64,000 nucleotides of DNA from Aculops lycopersici (Eukaryota > Arthropoda > Arachnida > Trombidiformes > Eriophyidae): assembly GCA_015350385.1 (NCBI GenBank), contig WNKI01000003.1:2765816-2829815 (forward strand), read 5' to 3'. Shown piece after piece: positions 20,310-29,851 of this stretch. Under the pieces are notes generated by a model. That model ran no database searches. It was not told the origin of the DNA and saw only the letters and a program-made list of their open reading frames with translations. A program made the translations under genes and the position numbers. The number at the start of each line of letters is the position of its first letter. Position 1 is the first letter of the stretch.

Positions 20310-20732
20310 ATGGAGGGAGGTGCTTGGTACGAGGAGTATGATGATGACGACTTTTTGGATAACTATGGTGAGGCCACGGAAGTTCCAGATCCAGAAAGGA
20401 AGAAAACAAAGCTCCTAGACTCCAATGATGCCGAGCAACCCAAAGTACCAAGAGTTGTTAAGAATCCAAGACCTAAGTTAGACATTGAGCGACTTAATAA
20501 CGAGGAGACAGGATTACCGGAGCTACTGAAAATGGCAACTAATATTACATTTCGAGAGGGGAGGGAGATTAAGGATATGAGGCGTGCCATAGCGTTGTAT
20601 AAAATCTGGTCACATAGATTATTCCCCAATTACAATTTTGAAGATTTTCTACTCAAGTGTGAAACTTTGGGCAAGAAGAGGCCAGTAAGGACTCATCTGA
20701 AGAAAGTCAGATCAGGAATGATTCCAATGTAG
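20310..20732 (+). CDS. TIPIN: TIPIN/Swi3-domain replication fork protection protein, short form
   Basis: This 140-residue protein belongs to the Swi3/Csm3/TIPIN family, the partner of Timeless in the fork protection complex that stabilises stalled forks and supports checkpoint signalling. An acidic start (WYEEYDDDDFLDNYGE) is followed by the Swi3 domain at residues ~46-136: RPKLDIERL, EETGLPELLKMATNITF, ALYKIWSHRLFPNYNFEDFLLKCETLGKK. It stops directly after the domain (VRSGMIPM), whereas human TIPIN (~301 aa) continues with an RPA-binding region and a long tail. ATG at 20310; the upstream frame from 20206 is not supported. Tail-to-tail with cathepsin L. Confidence 0.85.
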   Translation: MEGGAWYEEYDDDDFLDNYGEATEVPDPERKKTKLLDSNDAEQPKVPRVVKNPRPKLDIERLNNEETGLPELLKMATNITFREGREIKDMRRAIALYKIWSHRLFPNYNFEDFLLKCETLGKKRPVRTHLKKVRSGMIPM

Positions 20733-20788
20733 AATGTTGACTGTAAGATGTTGATTTCAATATAATTAGTATAGCAAAGAATTTAATA

Positions 20789-20794
20789 TTTATT
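20789..20794 (-). terminator. AATAAA poly(A) signal of the cathepsin L gene
   Basis: The plus strand reads TTTATT 104 nt past the cathepsin L stop. The convergent TIPIN 3' end lies just beyond it. Confidence 0.35.
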
Positions 20795-20897
20795 CATACC
20801 TTCCGTTGCCATTACTAAACCTCAACTCTTCACTTAATCAAATCAATCCGAATCCAATCGTGTCCATGGTTTTTCGATCGAAGACTAGACTCAAATA

Positions 20898-22016
20898 TTA
20901 GACTACTGGGTACACGGCCGAGGTGGCTATTCCACACTGGTTGTCGCGGTTTCTGGCCATCTTAATGTAACCAGATTGACCCCACATCTCGGACCAACTG
21001 TTCTTGACCAAATAGTAATCACCGTGAACTGGATCAGTCCCATAGCCGACAACCAAAACACCATGGTCGAGGTTCTCCTGTTGGTTTCCACAGTTTGGCT
21101 CATCATAAACTCCTCCGTCGTACAATCTGAACGACTCTTGGCTGGCGTCAATGGCAACCGAAACTGGACCCTTGGTGGCGATGGCTTGCATCAACTTTTT
21201 CTCGTCGCCGGTTGGAATGTCCACGAAACCCTTGTCATCGGCGCCCACAGTTTTGTTCTTAAATCTACACTTGTCATCATGGGCCTCGTATGGGTAGGAG
21301 TTCTCTGTGTCAACGCCGTGGTTGTCACGAATGTACTTGAAGGCGTTCTCCATCAATCCACCATCACAGCCCATATTTCCGTACTTCCTTGAACAGTCGA
21401 CCAAGTTTTGTTCACTTAGTGAGATCAGATCGCCAGTTCGCCTGTAATGTTGTCCCTCAAGGGCGCCAGTTGAACTGAAGGCCCAGCATGAACCACACTG
21501 TCCCTGGTCCTTGACTGGAGTGACGTAACCGTGTTGACGCCAGTCCACCGACTTGGGCAACTCAAAATCGGTATCCTTCATCAGACTCTCGCGTTCCTTT
21601 GCGACCCTTTGAGCATACTCGTCATTCTCTGCCGAAAATTGAGTTGGATACTCCGAGACACCTGAGAAAAAGCGCTTCTTTTTCAATTGTGGCTTGTAGC
21701 CAAGTGAGTGGCGCTTGAACTCTTCGTCGGTCCAGTCGGCAAAGTGGTTGATACCAAGCGAGTAGCTTCTCTGTCCGTCGGCTTGCAACTTGTTGTGCTT
21801 GGCAATCTTGTGTCTCGACTCTAGCCAAAGCTTGAAACGGTAGTCGTCCTCCTCCTTCGCCGGGTAGCTCTTCTTGAACGAGGCCTTGTATTCATCCCAC
21901 TCGGATCTAAGCACATCCCTGTAGGTGACGGCGGCCAAGCTAACGGCAATGATCGAGCTTAGAGCCAAGGCGGCCAGTAACAGGTGGGTGTTTCTAGTGA
22001 TTTGACTCTGCGACAT
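20898..22016 (-). CDS. Cathepsin L-like cysteine protease precursor
   Basis: This 372-residue papain-family (C1A) endopeptidase acts in lysosomes or gut. A signal peptide spans residues ~10-29. The I29 propeptide inhibitor has ERFNIN-like spacing (WLESRHKIAKHNK) and the GINHFADWTDEEF motif. The mature domain begins near ELPKSVDWRQ. The oxyanion Gln and nucleophile Cys177 lie in QGQCGSCWAF, the catalytic His in LDHGVLVVGYG and the Asn in KNSWS. Oddities are a long linker between propeptide and mature enzyme (residues ~110-150) and NSWS in place of the usual NSWG. Mite and tick homologues include digestive proteases and allergens. ATG at 22016. Single exon. Confidence 0.95.
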   Translation of the reverse strand: MSQSQITRNTHLLLAALALSSIIAVSLAAVTYRDVLRSEWDEYKASFKKSYPAKEEDDYRFKLWLESRHKIAKHNKLQADGQRSYSLGINHFADWTDEEFKRHSLGYKPQLKKKRFFSGVSEYPTQFSAENDEYAQRVAKERESLMKDTDFELPKSVDWRQHGYVTPVKDQGQCGSCWAFSSTGALEGQHYRRTGDLISLSEQNLVDCSRKYGNMGCDGGLMENAFKYIRDNHGVDTENSYPYEAHDDKCRFKNKTVGADDKGFVDIPTGDEKKLMQAIATKGPVSVAIDASQESFRLYDGGVYDEPNCGNQQENLDHGVLVVGYGTDPVHGDYYLVKNSWSEMWGQSGYIKMARNRDNQCGIATSAVYPVV

Positions 22017-23145
22017 GATGATCTAATCGCGAGTATATAAATCTAATTATGCTGATGATGGTCGAATACCTGTTGCGTTGTCGATGAACTGTGTCGTAAC
22101 CTATTGGTGGGCTACCGTTCTCCTCGATGCGAGAGAACGATGAAAGAGAAAGAGAGGAGAATTTAGAAAACCAAGTTGGGCGGCCACTTGTTGAGTCTTT
22201 GTTGGATGTAAGCTAATGCAAATAATATCTCGAGTCTTTGTCATTGACGACGTTGTCGCATCTAAACTGTCTAGGCATAAAAAGAGCAAATGTCAGCTAA
22301 AAAAGAGCACTTGTTATTGTTGATGTTTTTGGTCGACGTCGTCGCCCTCTTATCTTGAGTCTCAAGTCAGCGGCGAGCCATTTGCTGCAATAATCACTTA
22401 TCATAACTCAAGATCAGCACTACGATGTCGCGTAGACATACATGCGAATGAGAGGCGAACGATCGATTTCAGTTTATCGCCCGAATCTTGGGCTCTGAGG
22501 TCGCGTTTCGCCCAGTGAATCAACCATCGCAACTTGTTGATGCAAGCGCTACATGTACATGCAGGAGTTTTGCCGAGAGTGTAGTCTCGCAAGTCACACG
22601 GGCCACTAGGCGACTAGTCGCACTTCATTGCGAGACTGGTGATCGCCGCTGCCGGACGGGAGTGTCGGTAAACTAAACGGCGGCGATTGTTAATGTCATT
22701 GTTATCATTTATACAGTTTAATATTTACAATAGAGTTGGATATTAGTTTTATATGTAACATCGAGCCGTAGATAGATAGCAGAGTTTCCTATGACCACTG
22801 ATTGCCTCGCCGCGCCTCGAGATCACCACTTGCGAGGCGGCTCACTGAAAGGCGGTGAAAATTGAGACCAGGATGGATCCGTTGACTGTTTATCCTCCAC
22901 CAACGACCCAAACTCTTCTTGTCCGTCGAATCTTGTGACTTTCAATCTACAGCTTTTAATCGAGCGTTCTCCTACTGTACTCTTAGTATTGGTTGTGTAT
23001 TGGAGGTGGTTGTGGTGACAACTTTGGACAAGCTTCCTCCATACATCTTGGCACTGTTGCCGATTTTACTCGATCGTTTCTCATTTCCTTTGTTGAGTTT
23101 AATATGCTGCCACTGCTACTTTGACTACTTAGTTTAGGTTAATAA
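22017..23145. other. Intergenic, upstream of cathepsin L
   Basis: 1.1 kb without a recognisable gene. Two CCACTTG motifs (22184-22190 and 22826-22832) are present. It holds the cathepsin L promoter and the 3' region of the phosphatase-like gene. Confidence 0.4.
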
Positions 23146-25008
23146 CTATAAGTGATTGTCAATGTGGTAAACATCACGACTTGTTTGCTTGTTTTCCTCC
23201 TCTTCAGTCGCACTACTAGATTCCGATGGATCAATCTTGCCACCAGCCTGAGCCTTGGCGGTTGGTTCAACAGTTGGTTTTGCTATTGGCGCCTTTGGTG
23301 TTGTTGTTATTGTTACCGTTTGCCTCGACGTCTCTCCAGTGCCAAGTGTCTCGCTTTGGCTTGTGCTTGCGGCTGATGTCTCATTCGACTTTGAGCTTGT
23401 TGATGTGGATTCAGAGGTGGAGCTTGGTGAGCTAGTTGTCATTGGTGTGGAATACTCACTTGCAGGACTCACTGGGCCCACAGTCAACTTTTGGTCAAGC
23501 TCCTCAATGGTCTTGTCATCCAAAGTTGTGGTTAATGGTGGCGTGGAAGTCGATGTATCTAGTAGTTCAGTTGTGGTGTGAGCGGTAGTTGTTTCTGTAA
23601 CTGGCAACTCAGTGGTCGTGGTGGTTGTTGTCACAACTTCCTGTTGCTGCTCGTCCGGCTGATTGGCTGGTGGCGGCGGAGGTGGCGCGGTGCTCGGCAT
23701 TAACATACTCCCTCCCTGACCTGGGTAGCCAATTTGCTCGTTGCAAAGTGTCTGCCAGGCAACCTTATCTAAGGTTAAGTGTCTGATATTCTGCTCAAAT
23801 TGCAGAGAATCGCATTCAACTGAATCAACGCAAGCCAATGGGTTCACTCTAACTGGTTCGGGGAAAACATTGGGACTTGTTGAGGCAACGGTAAATAGTC
23901 GTAGGAAGTAGACTTGATTGATTGGATCCCGATGTAACTCAATCAGTAGGGTCGAGCCGAATTGCGGTTGACTCGAGTAAACTTGAAAGCTGTTCATGAG
24001 AGCCGACAGGTGCGACTTGTCCGTCATATAAATGAACATATTTGGTTCCACGCCAGCTTTTGGATTTGACCTAGCCAATTTTACTCCTTGCAACTGATCC
24101 TGTTGTTTCCCGCCCTCGAGATTTTCCATTGCCAACGATATTCTATCCAATTTTATCCGATTATTTATGTTTTCTACAATCTCGTTCAACAGGCGACCAG
24201 CATAGAGGCGCTGAGCCTCGGGTTCGCTAAATCGACTTCCAACTGCAACATCCGCAATGTGGCTCAATCGACTGGCAAAGGTTTTTGTGTACCAAGTTGG
24301 AATATCCGAACTATCAAAAGCTTGACGAGTTTTGAGCGAGTCCTCGATGTTTATTAGCATCTCAAGGTCATCCTCAAACTCTAGCCCAGTGTTTTGTCTC
24401 AACGTTTGCATGTCATGTCTAAACTCGTTGATTAGTTGCTGGTATTTAGTGGAATTTTTCCATCTTGGTTTCGTTTGCTCAAATTTCAAACAAGTCGAAG
24501 TGGAGGATAGCAAGTCATCCTCTCTGGGGTCCTCCGAATGGATCGCTTTCGGTTGCCAATTAACAAGCCAATCATTGTTAGTCGCTGAGGACCAAATCCA
24601 ATTTTCCTTTGGTGGATTTAGACCAGCAAGCAAAGCTTGTGCACTCTCTAAACACCTGTCGTAGTCTGCGCTACGCACTTGAACCTTGCGAGGATTTCCG
24701 TTCAACAACAAGTTGTAATACTTCAACCGGAAGTACTTGCCCAACAAATACATTCGCTCCTTGCCAACGTTGGTCAGCTGATCTTGGCCAATTTGATGGA
24801 GCTCATCATCTGGCTCTTCGCCAACAAAATAAGCGTCATTTGTGGGAGATCGCTCGCCATTTCGCGCCACAATAATCACAGACTTGATCTCGGTCGTTTC
24901 CGATTGCTTCAGGTGCATAAGAGTATAGGGAAAAGCAAAGGCCATGTATAGGGTGACGCCCACAAGGCTTAGCACCGTAACTATGCCCATGATTCCGGAT
25001 CGCTGCAT
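23146..25008 (-). CDS. Histidine acid phosphatase homologue lacking catalytic histidines
   Basis: This 620-residue type II membrane protein has a cytosolic MQRSG start, a membrane segment at residues ~6-28, then a lumenal or extracellular branch-2 histidine phosphatase domain (~40-430). It ends in a ~150-residue Thr/Ser/Pro-rich, mucin-like tail. The family fold is clear (RSADYDRCLESAQALLAGLNPP, the equivalent of RSTDxDRTLMSA in ACPP/ACP2). The phospho-accepting motif RHGxRxP reads RNGERSP, with Asn50 in place of His (codon AAT at 24861-24859). The HD proton-donor motif is also lost (IYMTDKSHLSAL). The protein is therefore probably not a phosphatase. ATG at 25008 is chosen; the frame extends upstream only to a TTG at 25041. 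Confidence 0.85.
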   Translation of the reverse strand: MQRSGIMGIVTVLSLVGVTLYMAFAFPYTLMHLKQSETTEIKSVIIVARNGERSPTNDAYFVGEEPDDELHQIGQDQLTNVGKERMYLLGKYFRLKYYNLLLNGNPRKVQVRSADYDRCLESAQALLAGLNPPKENWIWSSATNNDWLVNWQPKAIHSEDPREDDLLSSTSTCLKFEQTKPRWKNSTKYQQLINEFRHDMQTLRQNTGLEFEDDLEMLINIEDSLKTRQAFDSSDIPTWYTKTFASRLSHIADVAVGSRFSEPEAQRLYAGRLLNEIVENINNRIKLDRISLAMENLEGGKQQDQLQGVKLARSNPKAGVEPNMFIYMTDKSHLSALMNSFQVYSSQPQFGSTLLIELHRDPINQVYFLRLFTVASTSPNVFPEPVRVNPLACVDSVECDSLQFEQNIRHLTLDKVAWQTLCNEQIGYPGQGGSMLMPSTAPPPPPPANQPDEQQQEVVTTTTTTTELPVTETTTAHTTTELLDTSTSTPPLTTTLDDKTIEELDQKLTVGPVSPASEYSTPMTTSSPSSTSESTSTSSKSNETSAASTSQSETLGTGETSRQTVTITTTPKAPIAKPTVEPTAKAQAGGKIDPSESSSATEEEENKQTSRDVYHIDNHL

Positions 25009-26959
25009 ATTTTTATATTTCTTCTTCTTTTTACCCTTCAATCTTCAATCACTGATTCCTATGTTATTTTGCAATCTGATGAGTGCTCTCAATTATGAGA
25101 TTTCATTTATCAAAGTCAACTGTTTCTTTGTCAAGCTTGATTGTTTGAGTTTTGATTTGTTCTGCATCAGACTGGAAGGCATGTGAAACTTTACACCAAC
25201 TATTGATCTCAATCAATTTGATTATGTTCGCTTCAAGTACTACTGTTGACATTTGCGCTCAGGTTAACTAAGCCGACAATTGCACCAATACAAGTAAGGA
25301 TATGAACCTATGGGAGAAAAACGAAATGAGCAATTATGCTAATCACAAAACTGATGAAACCAAAACCGACACAAACAACTCTCGGTGCTCATCAATTCAT
25401 CGAAGTCGATGTGGTTGATGTCGGGCTTTCCTTTTGCCGTAGCTCCCCTCGAGTGGATGCAACCTGTAGCTTGTATTCTTTTTCCACTTGCTCACTTGTT
25501 TGTCTGCAGCCACCTGTTGTTACCGTTTGAGTGGATTCTCGTGGACAGTCAATTAGGTTTCGTAAAGCTAACGAAAACTATTAAAATTCATTGTTATTAT
25601 TAGTCTCCAGCAGAGGCCTGTGATTTTATGTTGCCCGTGAAATCTACCCACCATTTACAAAACAACAACAACAACAAACACCACTACAAAAGAAGCTGAC
25701 CGAAAACCACTTGCCACACCTGGCGTAGCTTACCGGTTAGTTGCGCCCATGGCTAATGGAAACGTGGATTCTCATCCATTTGCCACTATGTGTTGACTCT
25801 CAAAACTAGCTCGTGTTAGATCAACAGGTAGTTGCCCTCGCGGTTAGTGGAGTGTAGTTTATGATCGATTGCCTATGGCCTTGTGACTCTCGTTGAAACG
25901 AGTAGAAAATATCACAGCTACAGCTGGAGTCTATGGGACACTTGTTGATTTGTTGCAGCCGTTGGCGCATAAATTAGTGGCCACAATGAATCATGTGGAT
26001 TAGACAGAAAGATACAAAAAATACGCAAAACTCGTCGACCACGACCACGAAAAGTCTGTCGAGCTCTCGAGTTTTTATTTGATTGATCATTTAGCTGCGT
26101 GTTTTCCATTCGGCAAGCTATTTGCTCATCAGTTCGGGCAAGTTTGTCTGGTTACTCTCGAATTCGCAAAGATTATCGATATGATTCCGCGCTTATGACG
26201 CCGACAATTTGCTCCAAAATCGAATGACTAAATCCGATTGAGGTGTACCTGGACCCTGATCGACCTGTTGATACAGAGTTCAACCTTCCTCTGATCATTC
26301 AAGGAGCGAATATTTTTAATTGCCAGTCTGGAATGAACTGCTAGCACTTTTTCTACTTCAAAAACAAACCACCTTTTGAGATCCTAAGAGATTAGGATCA
26401 ATCGTGAAACGTGAACCTGCATTGTTCAACTATATAAGAGTACCAGATTATGTAATTTGTGAACTTTGTAAGCCTGATTGGCTGGATCTTCATGCGGGTC
26501 GTTAGCCGACTTGATAACTAAGTTTCAACTTATTAATAAACAAGAAAGGTCTATGCAATGTGATCAGGTAGATCTAGTTGGAAATTGCCGAATCGAGAAA
26601 AGAATCCTATTAGAAACAAATCATTTCGGATCATCTCGTAGGAAAAAAATCCCACGAGATCTGGAGTGCAACTTCCTGTTGAAAATGTCGGCTCAGCAGG
26701 TCTCCAGGACTAAATCGAACCTTCTAGAGGAACGATGTCTGGAAAATTCAAAGGTAAATTGAGCGAAGTAATTTGCATAGGGTATTGACAGTGATTTGGA
26801 TATATGAAATGATATGACTATATTCGTTTCGTTTAATAAAAAGTAATAGATACTAGGTCTCTGCCTAACAATTATTTGTGTCAAATAAAATAAGGAGCGA
26901 GTTTGGCTTGACTAAAAAATAAGTAGATTTTCTATTCGTATCATATCGACTACATTTGA
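25009..26959. other. Intergenic region, 1.95 kb
   Basis: No recognisable gene. It includes two CCACTTG motifs (25484-25490, 25707-25713) and a CAA-rich run near 25661-25680. A 94-codon plus-strand frame (26478-26762) has no domain and is not called. Confidence 0.4.
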
Positions 26960-29005
26960 TTAGTCTCGTCGAATGCGATGTTGTTGATGGTCCATGCCAC
27001 CTGTTGATGGTATAATATTGTGTAATTTGTCTGCTAAATGCGGATTTCCTGCTAGAGCTTTGGCAGTGGCTTCAAAAAGTTTCTGTCCACTTTTCTCAAT
27101 CAATTTCACAGATGCTTGAATTTGATCATCACATTTGTCCATTCTTGATGGATTCTTCATCCTTGCTACATCCTCTTGTAGCCGACGAGTAGTTTTAGGT
27201 TGGTTATCGTAATTATTCAGCTGTAACGGTGAGTGTTGCTGATTAACAATCTTGTGATTGCTTCTATGCTTGGCGCTGTACTTGTAAAAGTCGCTCATTT
27301 GAAATGGTTTTGTTTCCTCATAATATGGCTGGAATTTGGTAACTTCATCAATATTGAATAGCTGTTTCTGCTGGGTTTGTTGTTTTTGCTGCTGCTGTTG
27401 CGAGACAATAAAATTTGTATTGTCTCTTGTCGTTGTCGTCGTGGTGGTCACGATAGGTTTAGCGTCCATGGCTTGCCTGTTGACATCATTGGCTGACGCA
27501 ACCGAGCGAACAGGTTGTCTCTGTTCTTGGACTTGTTGTTGATGCATTTGTGACTGCAGATGCTGATGGCGGTGGTCTCTTTTTACCATTGTGCCTGTAA
27601 CAGATTCAGCGCTAGCGTGATGATACTGATGGCTCAATCCTCCATTGAGATGATTCAATCCTCTCGGAGGTCGAACGGGTGGTTGCTCTTGCTGAGATAG
27701 ATTTTGAGGGTGGTGGCCGTGGTATTGGTGTTGCATCGGCTGAGGAGGACAGCTATTAGTACTCACGAGACTTGAACTACTTGATGTCGAGTTGGTTTTT
27801 CTGATCAAGTGTTGCGGTTGGTGTTGTTTCTGTGGTTGTGGTTGTTGCTGTTGAGATTGTTGGACGTCGCTAGCTGTTCCAAAATGCTTGTTGTCATTTT
27901 CGATGTCTTCATGAAGTCTAGCCCCACCCGTTATTGTTGTTATTTGCTGCTTCCTATTTGATGCCAAAACATTTCCTTTGTTCGACGACGCTAACCTCGA
28001 TCCTTGAATGTGTGGATTCTCTATTGTTTCCGAGCAGCTTCTAGTATGTAGATTAGTACTGACCATTGCATAAGGGGCTTTAAATTGTGACATGGCCACG
28101 GGTGCCGATAGAGTAGAGGATGCTGTTGATCCTGAAGAGGAGGCCGAGGATGTTGTGGAACTTGCACGAATATAACCAAGCGAAACATCATTATCTAGGT
28201 GGCCAGCTTGTTCTTTGTGATGATATTGGTGATGACTGCTCCTGGCGTTGGCCAATGATGATGCATCCGGTTTGTACAGGTATTTCTTGAATTGATTTGG
28301 TAACAAGGAAGCATCAAACCTGAACGACTGAAATTTGTACTCTCGAGGTTCTGATCCCGATGGGAGTTGGGGTTCTTTAAATACATGATTGTCGGCTTGT
28401 CCCAAGGAGGATGGGTGCGAGTAGGAAGGCGATATTGGTTTTGTTGTAGCTGAGTTTTGTTGTTGTAGTGGCACAAAGTTGCTGCTAGCTGTTCGAGTGT
28501 TTGATGAGGCAGATGATAGGTCTGAACTATTTGAGATTGTTGAGGTGGGTCTAGTTGGTATGGAGTTTACTCCGTTAAGTAGATGGTTTCTTTGTGACTT
28601 GCTAATCTGTTGCTGCTGTTGGTTGGTCAGCGAGGACGACGAGGAAGTGGATGATATTATACTGTTTGTGTCCTTGGAACTACTACCACTTCCATCAATA
28701 GAGTCGTGATTGGATGTGATGGTTGTATTTCTCAGATTGGCATTGGCTCGCCGCCGGACCTGAGGGATTGGTTCACGCGGTTGCAGTGGATAATCGATCG
28801 GCAGGTGGCCAGTCAGTTCGCCCTCCTTCAAACATAATTCCTTCAACTCTTGAATACGTTTTTTCAATGCAACCTCCAACGTTTGTAAGGCCTGTTTCTT
28901 CAATTGTATCTCTCTGGGGCACTCATTATTGGTTTGATGTGTAGAGTGATATTGATTTAATCTGGTTGTTGCTGATGTGCTGCTCGTTGCAAACATGGAA
29001 GTCAT
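26960..29005 (-). CDS. sstn: CUPID-domain protein, cytohesin partner (Stepping stone/INAVA/FRMD4 family)
   Basis: This 681-residue, mostly disordered protein has one clear domain near the N-terminus (residues ~30-90). The helix LKKQALQTLEVALKKRIQEL is followed by LCLKEGELTGHLPIDYPL and EPIPQVRRRANA. This is the CUPID (DUF3338) signature of FRMD4A/B, CCDC120, INAVA and fly Stepping stone, which bind cytohesin-type Arf-GEFs at cell junctions. No FERM domain precedes it, as in Stepping stone. The middle is Ser/Gln/His-rich low complexity. A conserved-looking stretch near residue ~565 reads YEETKPFQMSDFYKYSAKHR, and the last ~80 residues are more ordered. ATG at 29005. Single exon. Confidence 0.8.
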   Translation of the reverse strand: MTSMFATSSTSATTRLNQYHSTHQTNNECPREIQLKKQALQTLEVALKKRIQELKELCLKEGELTGHLPIDYPLQPREPIPQVRRRANANLRNTTITSNHDSIDGSGSSSKDTNSIISSTSSSSSLTNQQQQQISKSQRNHLLNGVNSIPTRPTSTISNSSDLSSASSNTRTASSNFVPLQQQNSATTKPISPSYSHPSSLGQADNHVFKEPQLPSGSEPREYKFQSFRFDASLLPNQFKKYLYKPDASSLANARSSHHQYHHKEQAGHLDNDVSLGYIRASSTTSSASSSGSTASSTLSAPVAMSQFKAPYAMVSTNLHTRSCSETIENPHIQGSRLASSNKGNVLASNRKQQITTITGGARLHEDIENDNKHFGTASDVQQSQQQQPQPQKQHQPQHLIRKTNSTSSSSSLVSTNSCPPQPMQHQYHGHHPQNLSQQEQPPVRPPRGLNHLNGGLSHQYHHASAESVTGTMVKRDHRHQHLQSQMHQQQVQEQRQPVRSVASANDVNRQAMDAKPIVTTTTTTTRDNTNFIVSQQQQQKQQTQQKQLFNIDEVTKFQPYYEETKPFQMSDFYKYSAKHRSNHKIVNQQHSPLQLNNYDNQPKTTRRLQEDVARMKNPSRMDKCDDQIQASVKLIEKSGQKLFEATAKALAGNPHLADKLHNIIPSTGGMDHQQHRIRRD

Positions 29006-29300
29006 GCTGTTCGATGGTTTTTGTTTTGGGGATTAAGATTTCTCGCTTGTGATACATTAATAATCACATCTAAAACTAGCTGCTTGAAAGTATCATAATA
29101 ATGATAACCAACTAACAATGATTCAATAAATACACTGTATGAATAGGTTGAGATTCACGGTCCACTGTCCAAAACAACCGAAATTATTTGGTGCGCAGTG
29201 ACGTCGTTGTCTTCGACTGGCTGCCTGTTGAACAGATACAGTATTTTCCCTTCGGTCCGAGAGTAAATTTCAGGTTTGCCGCTCGGTTTGAGCGGTACTC

Positions 29301-29378
29301 GCTGTGTTGCTCTCTCTCTCTCTTTCTCTCCCTCCCTCGTTGTGTTGCTCTCTCTCTCTCTCTTTCTCTCCCTCCCTC
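29301..29378. repeat. Tandem duplication of a ~39-bp CT-rich (GAGA) unit
   Basis: Two adjacent units, each GTTGC followed by CT repeats, TTTCTCTC and CCTCCCTC, differ by one CT pair and one or two bases. On the minus strand this is a GAGA-type tract about 300 bp upstream of the CUPID-protein start. Confidence 0.8.
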
Positions 29379-29524
29379 GCTGTGTGCTGCTATCTCACTT
29401 CAATTGCTTTTTCCTCAACCGATGTGAGCTTGCAACTCTCGGTTTAGTTGAGCAAAAATTAACGCCCAGCACTCGGTTGAGAATCTATTGATTGGAGCGC
29501 ACTATTTGAAACAATTTCACTCCT

Positions 29525-29851
29525 CCACTTGCGCTGCAATAAAAGGTCACCTGCTTGCTTACCTCTGATTGCAAGCTTAGTTAACTATTGAGCTAACTCT
29601 TAGCTTGACGCTCATGAGCAATCCACTTGCATGTGATTGAGAGAGTAAGAAAATGAGAGGGCACATGAGAAACTGGATTTCACTAGTCTCTGACTCATGA
29701 GTTAAGCTCGCCAGTGCTGCTGCTGCCACTTGCATGGACTTCCATCCAGACTCAATTGCAACTAGTGGGCCGCATCCACTTGGCTCCTCATAGCAAGGCT
29801 CACGAGTGTCACCCTACAAAGCTAGCGAGCCAGTGAGCATCAAACAAGTGG
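29525..29851. promoter_or_regulatory. Cluster of six CAAGTGG/CCACTTG motifs
   Basis: Exact matches start at 29525, 29623, 29726 and 29776 as CCACTTG and at 29845 as CAAGTGG; a sixth, inexact one (CAAGTGA) follows at 29858. CAAGTG is the core bound by NK2-class homeodomain proteins. A regulatory role is inference. Confidence 0.3.
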
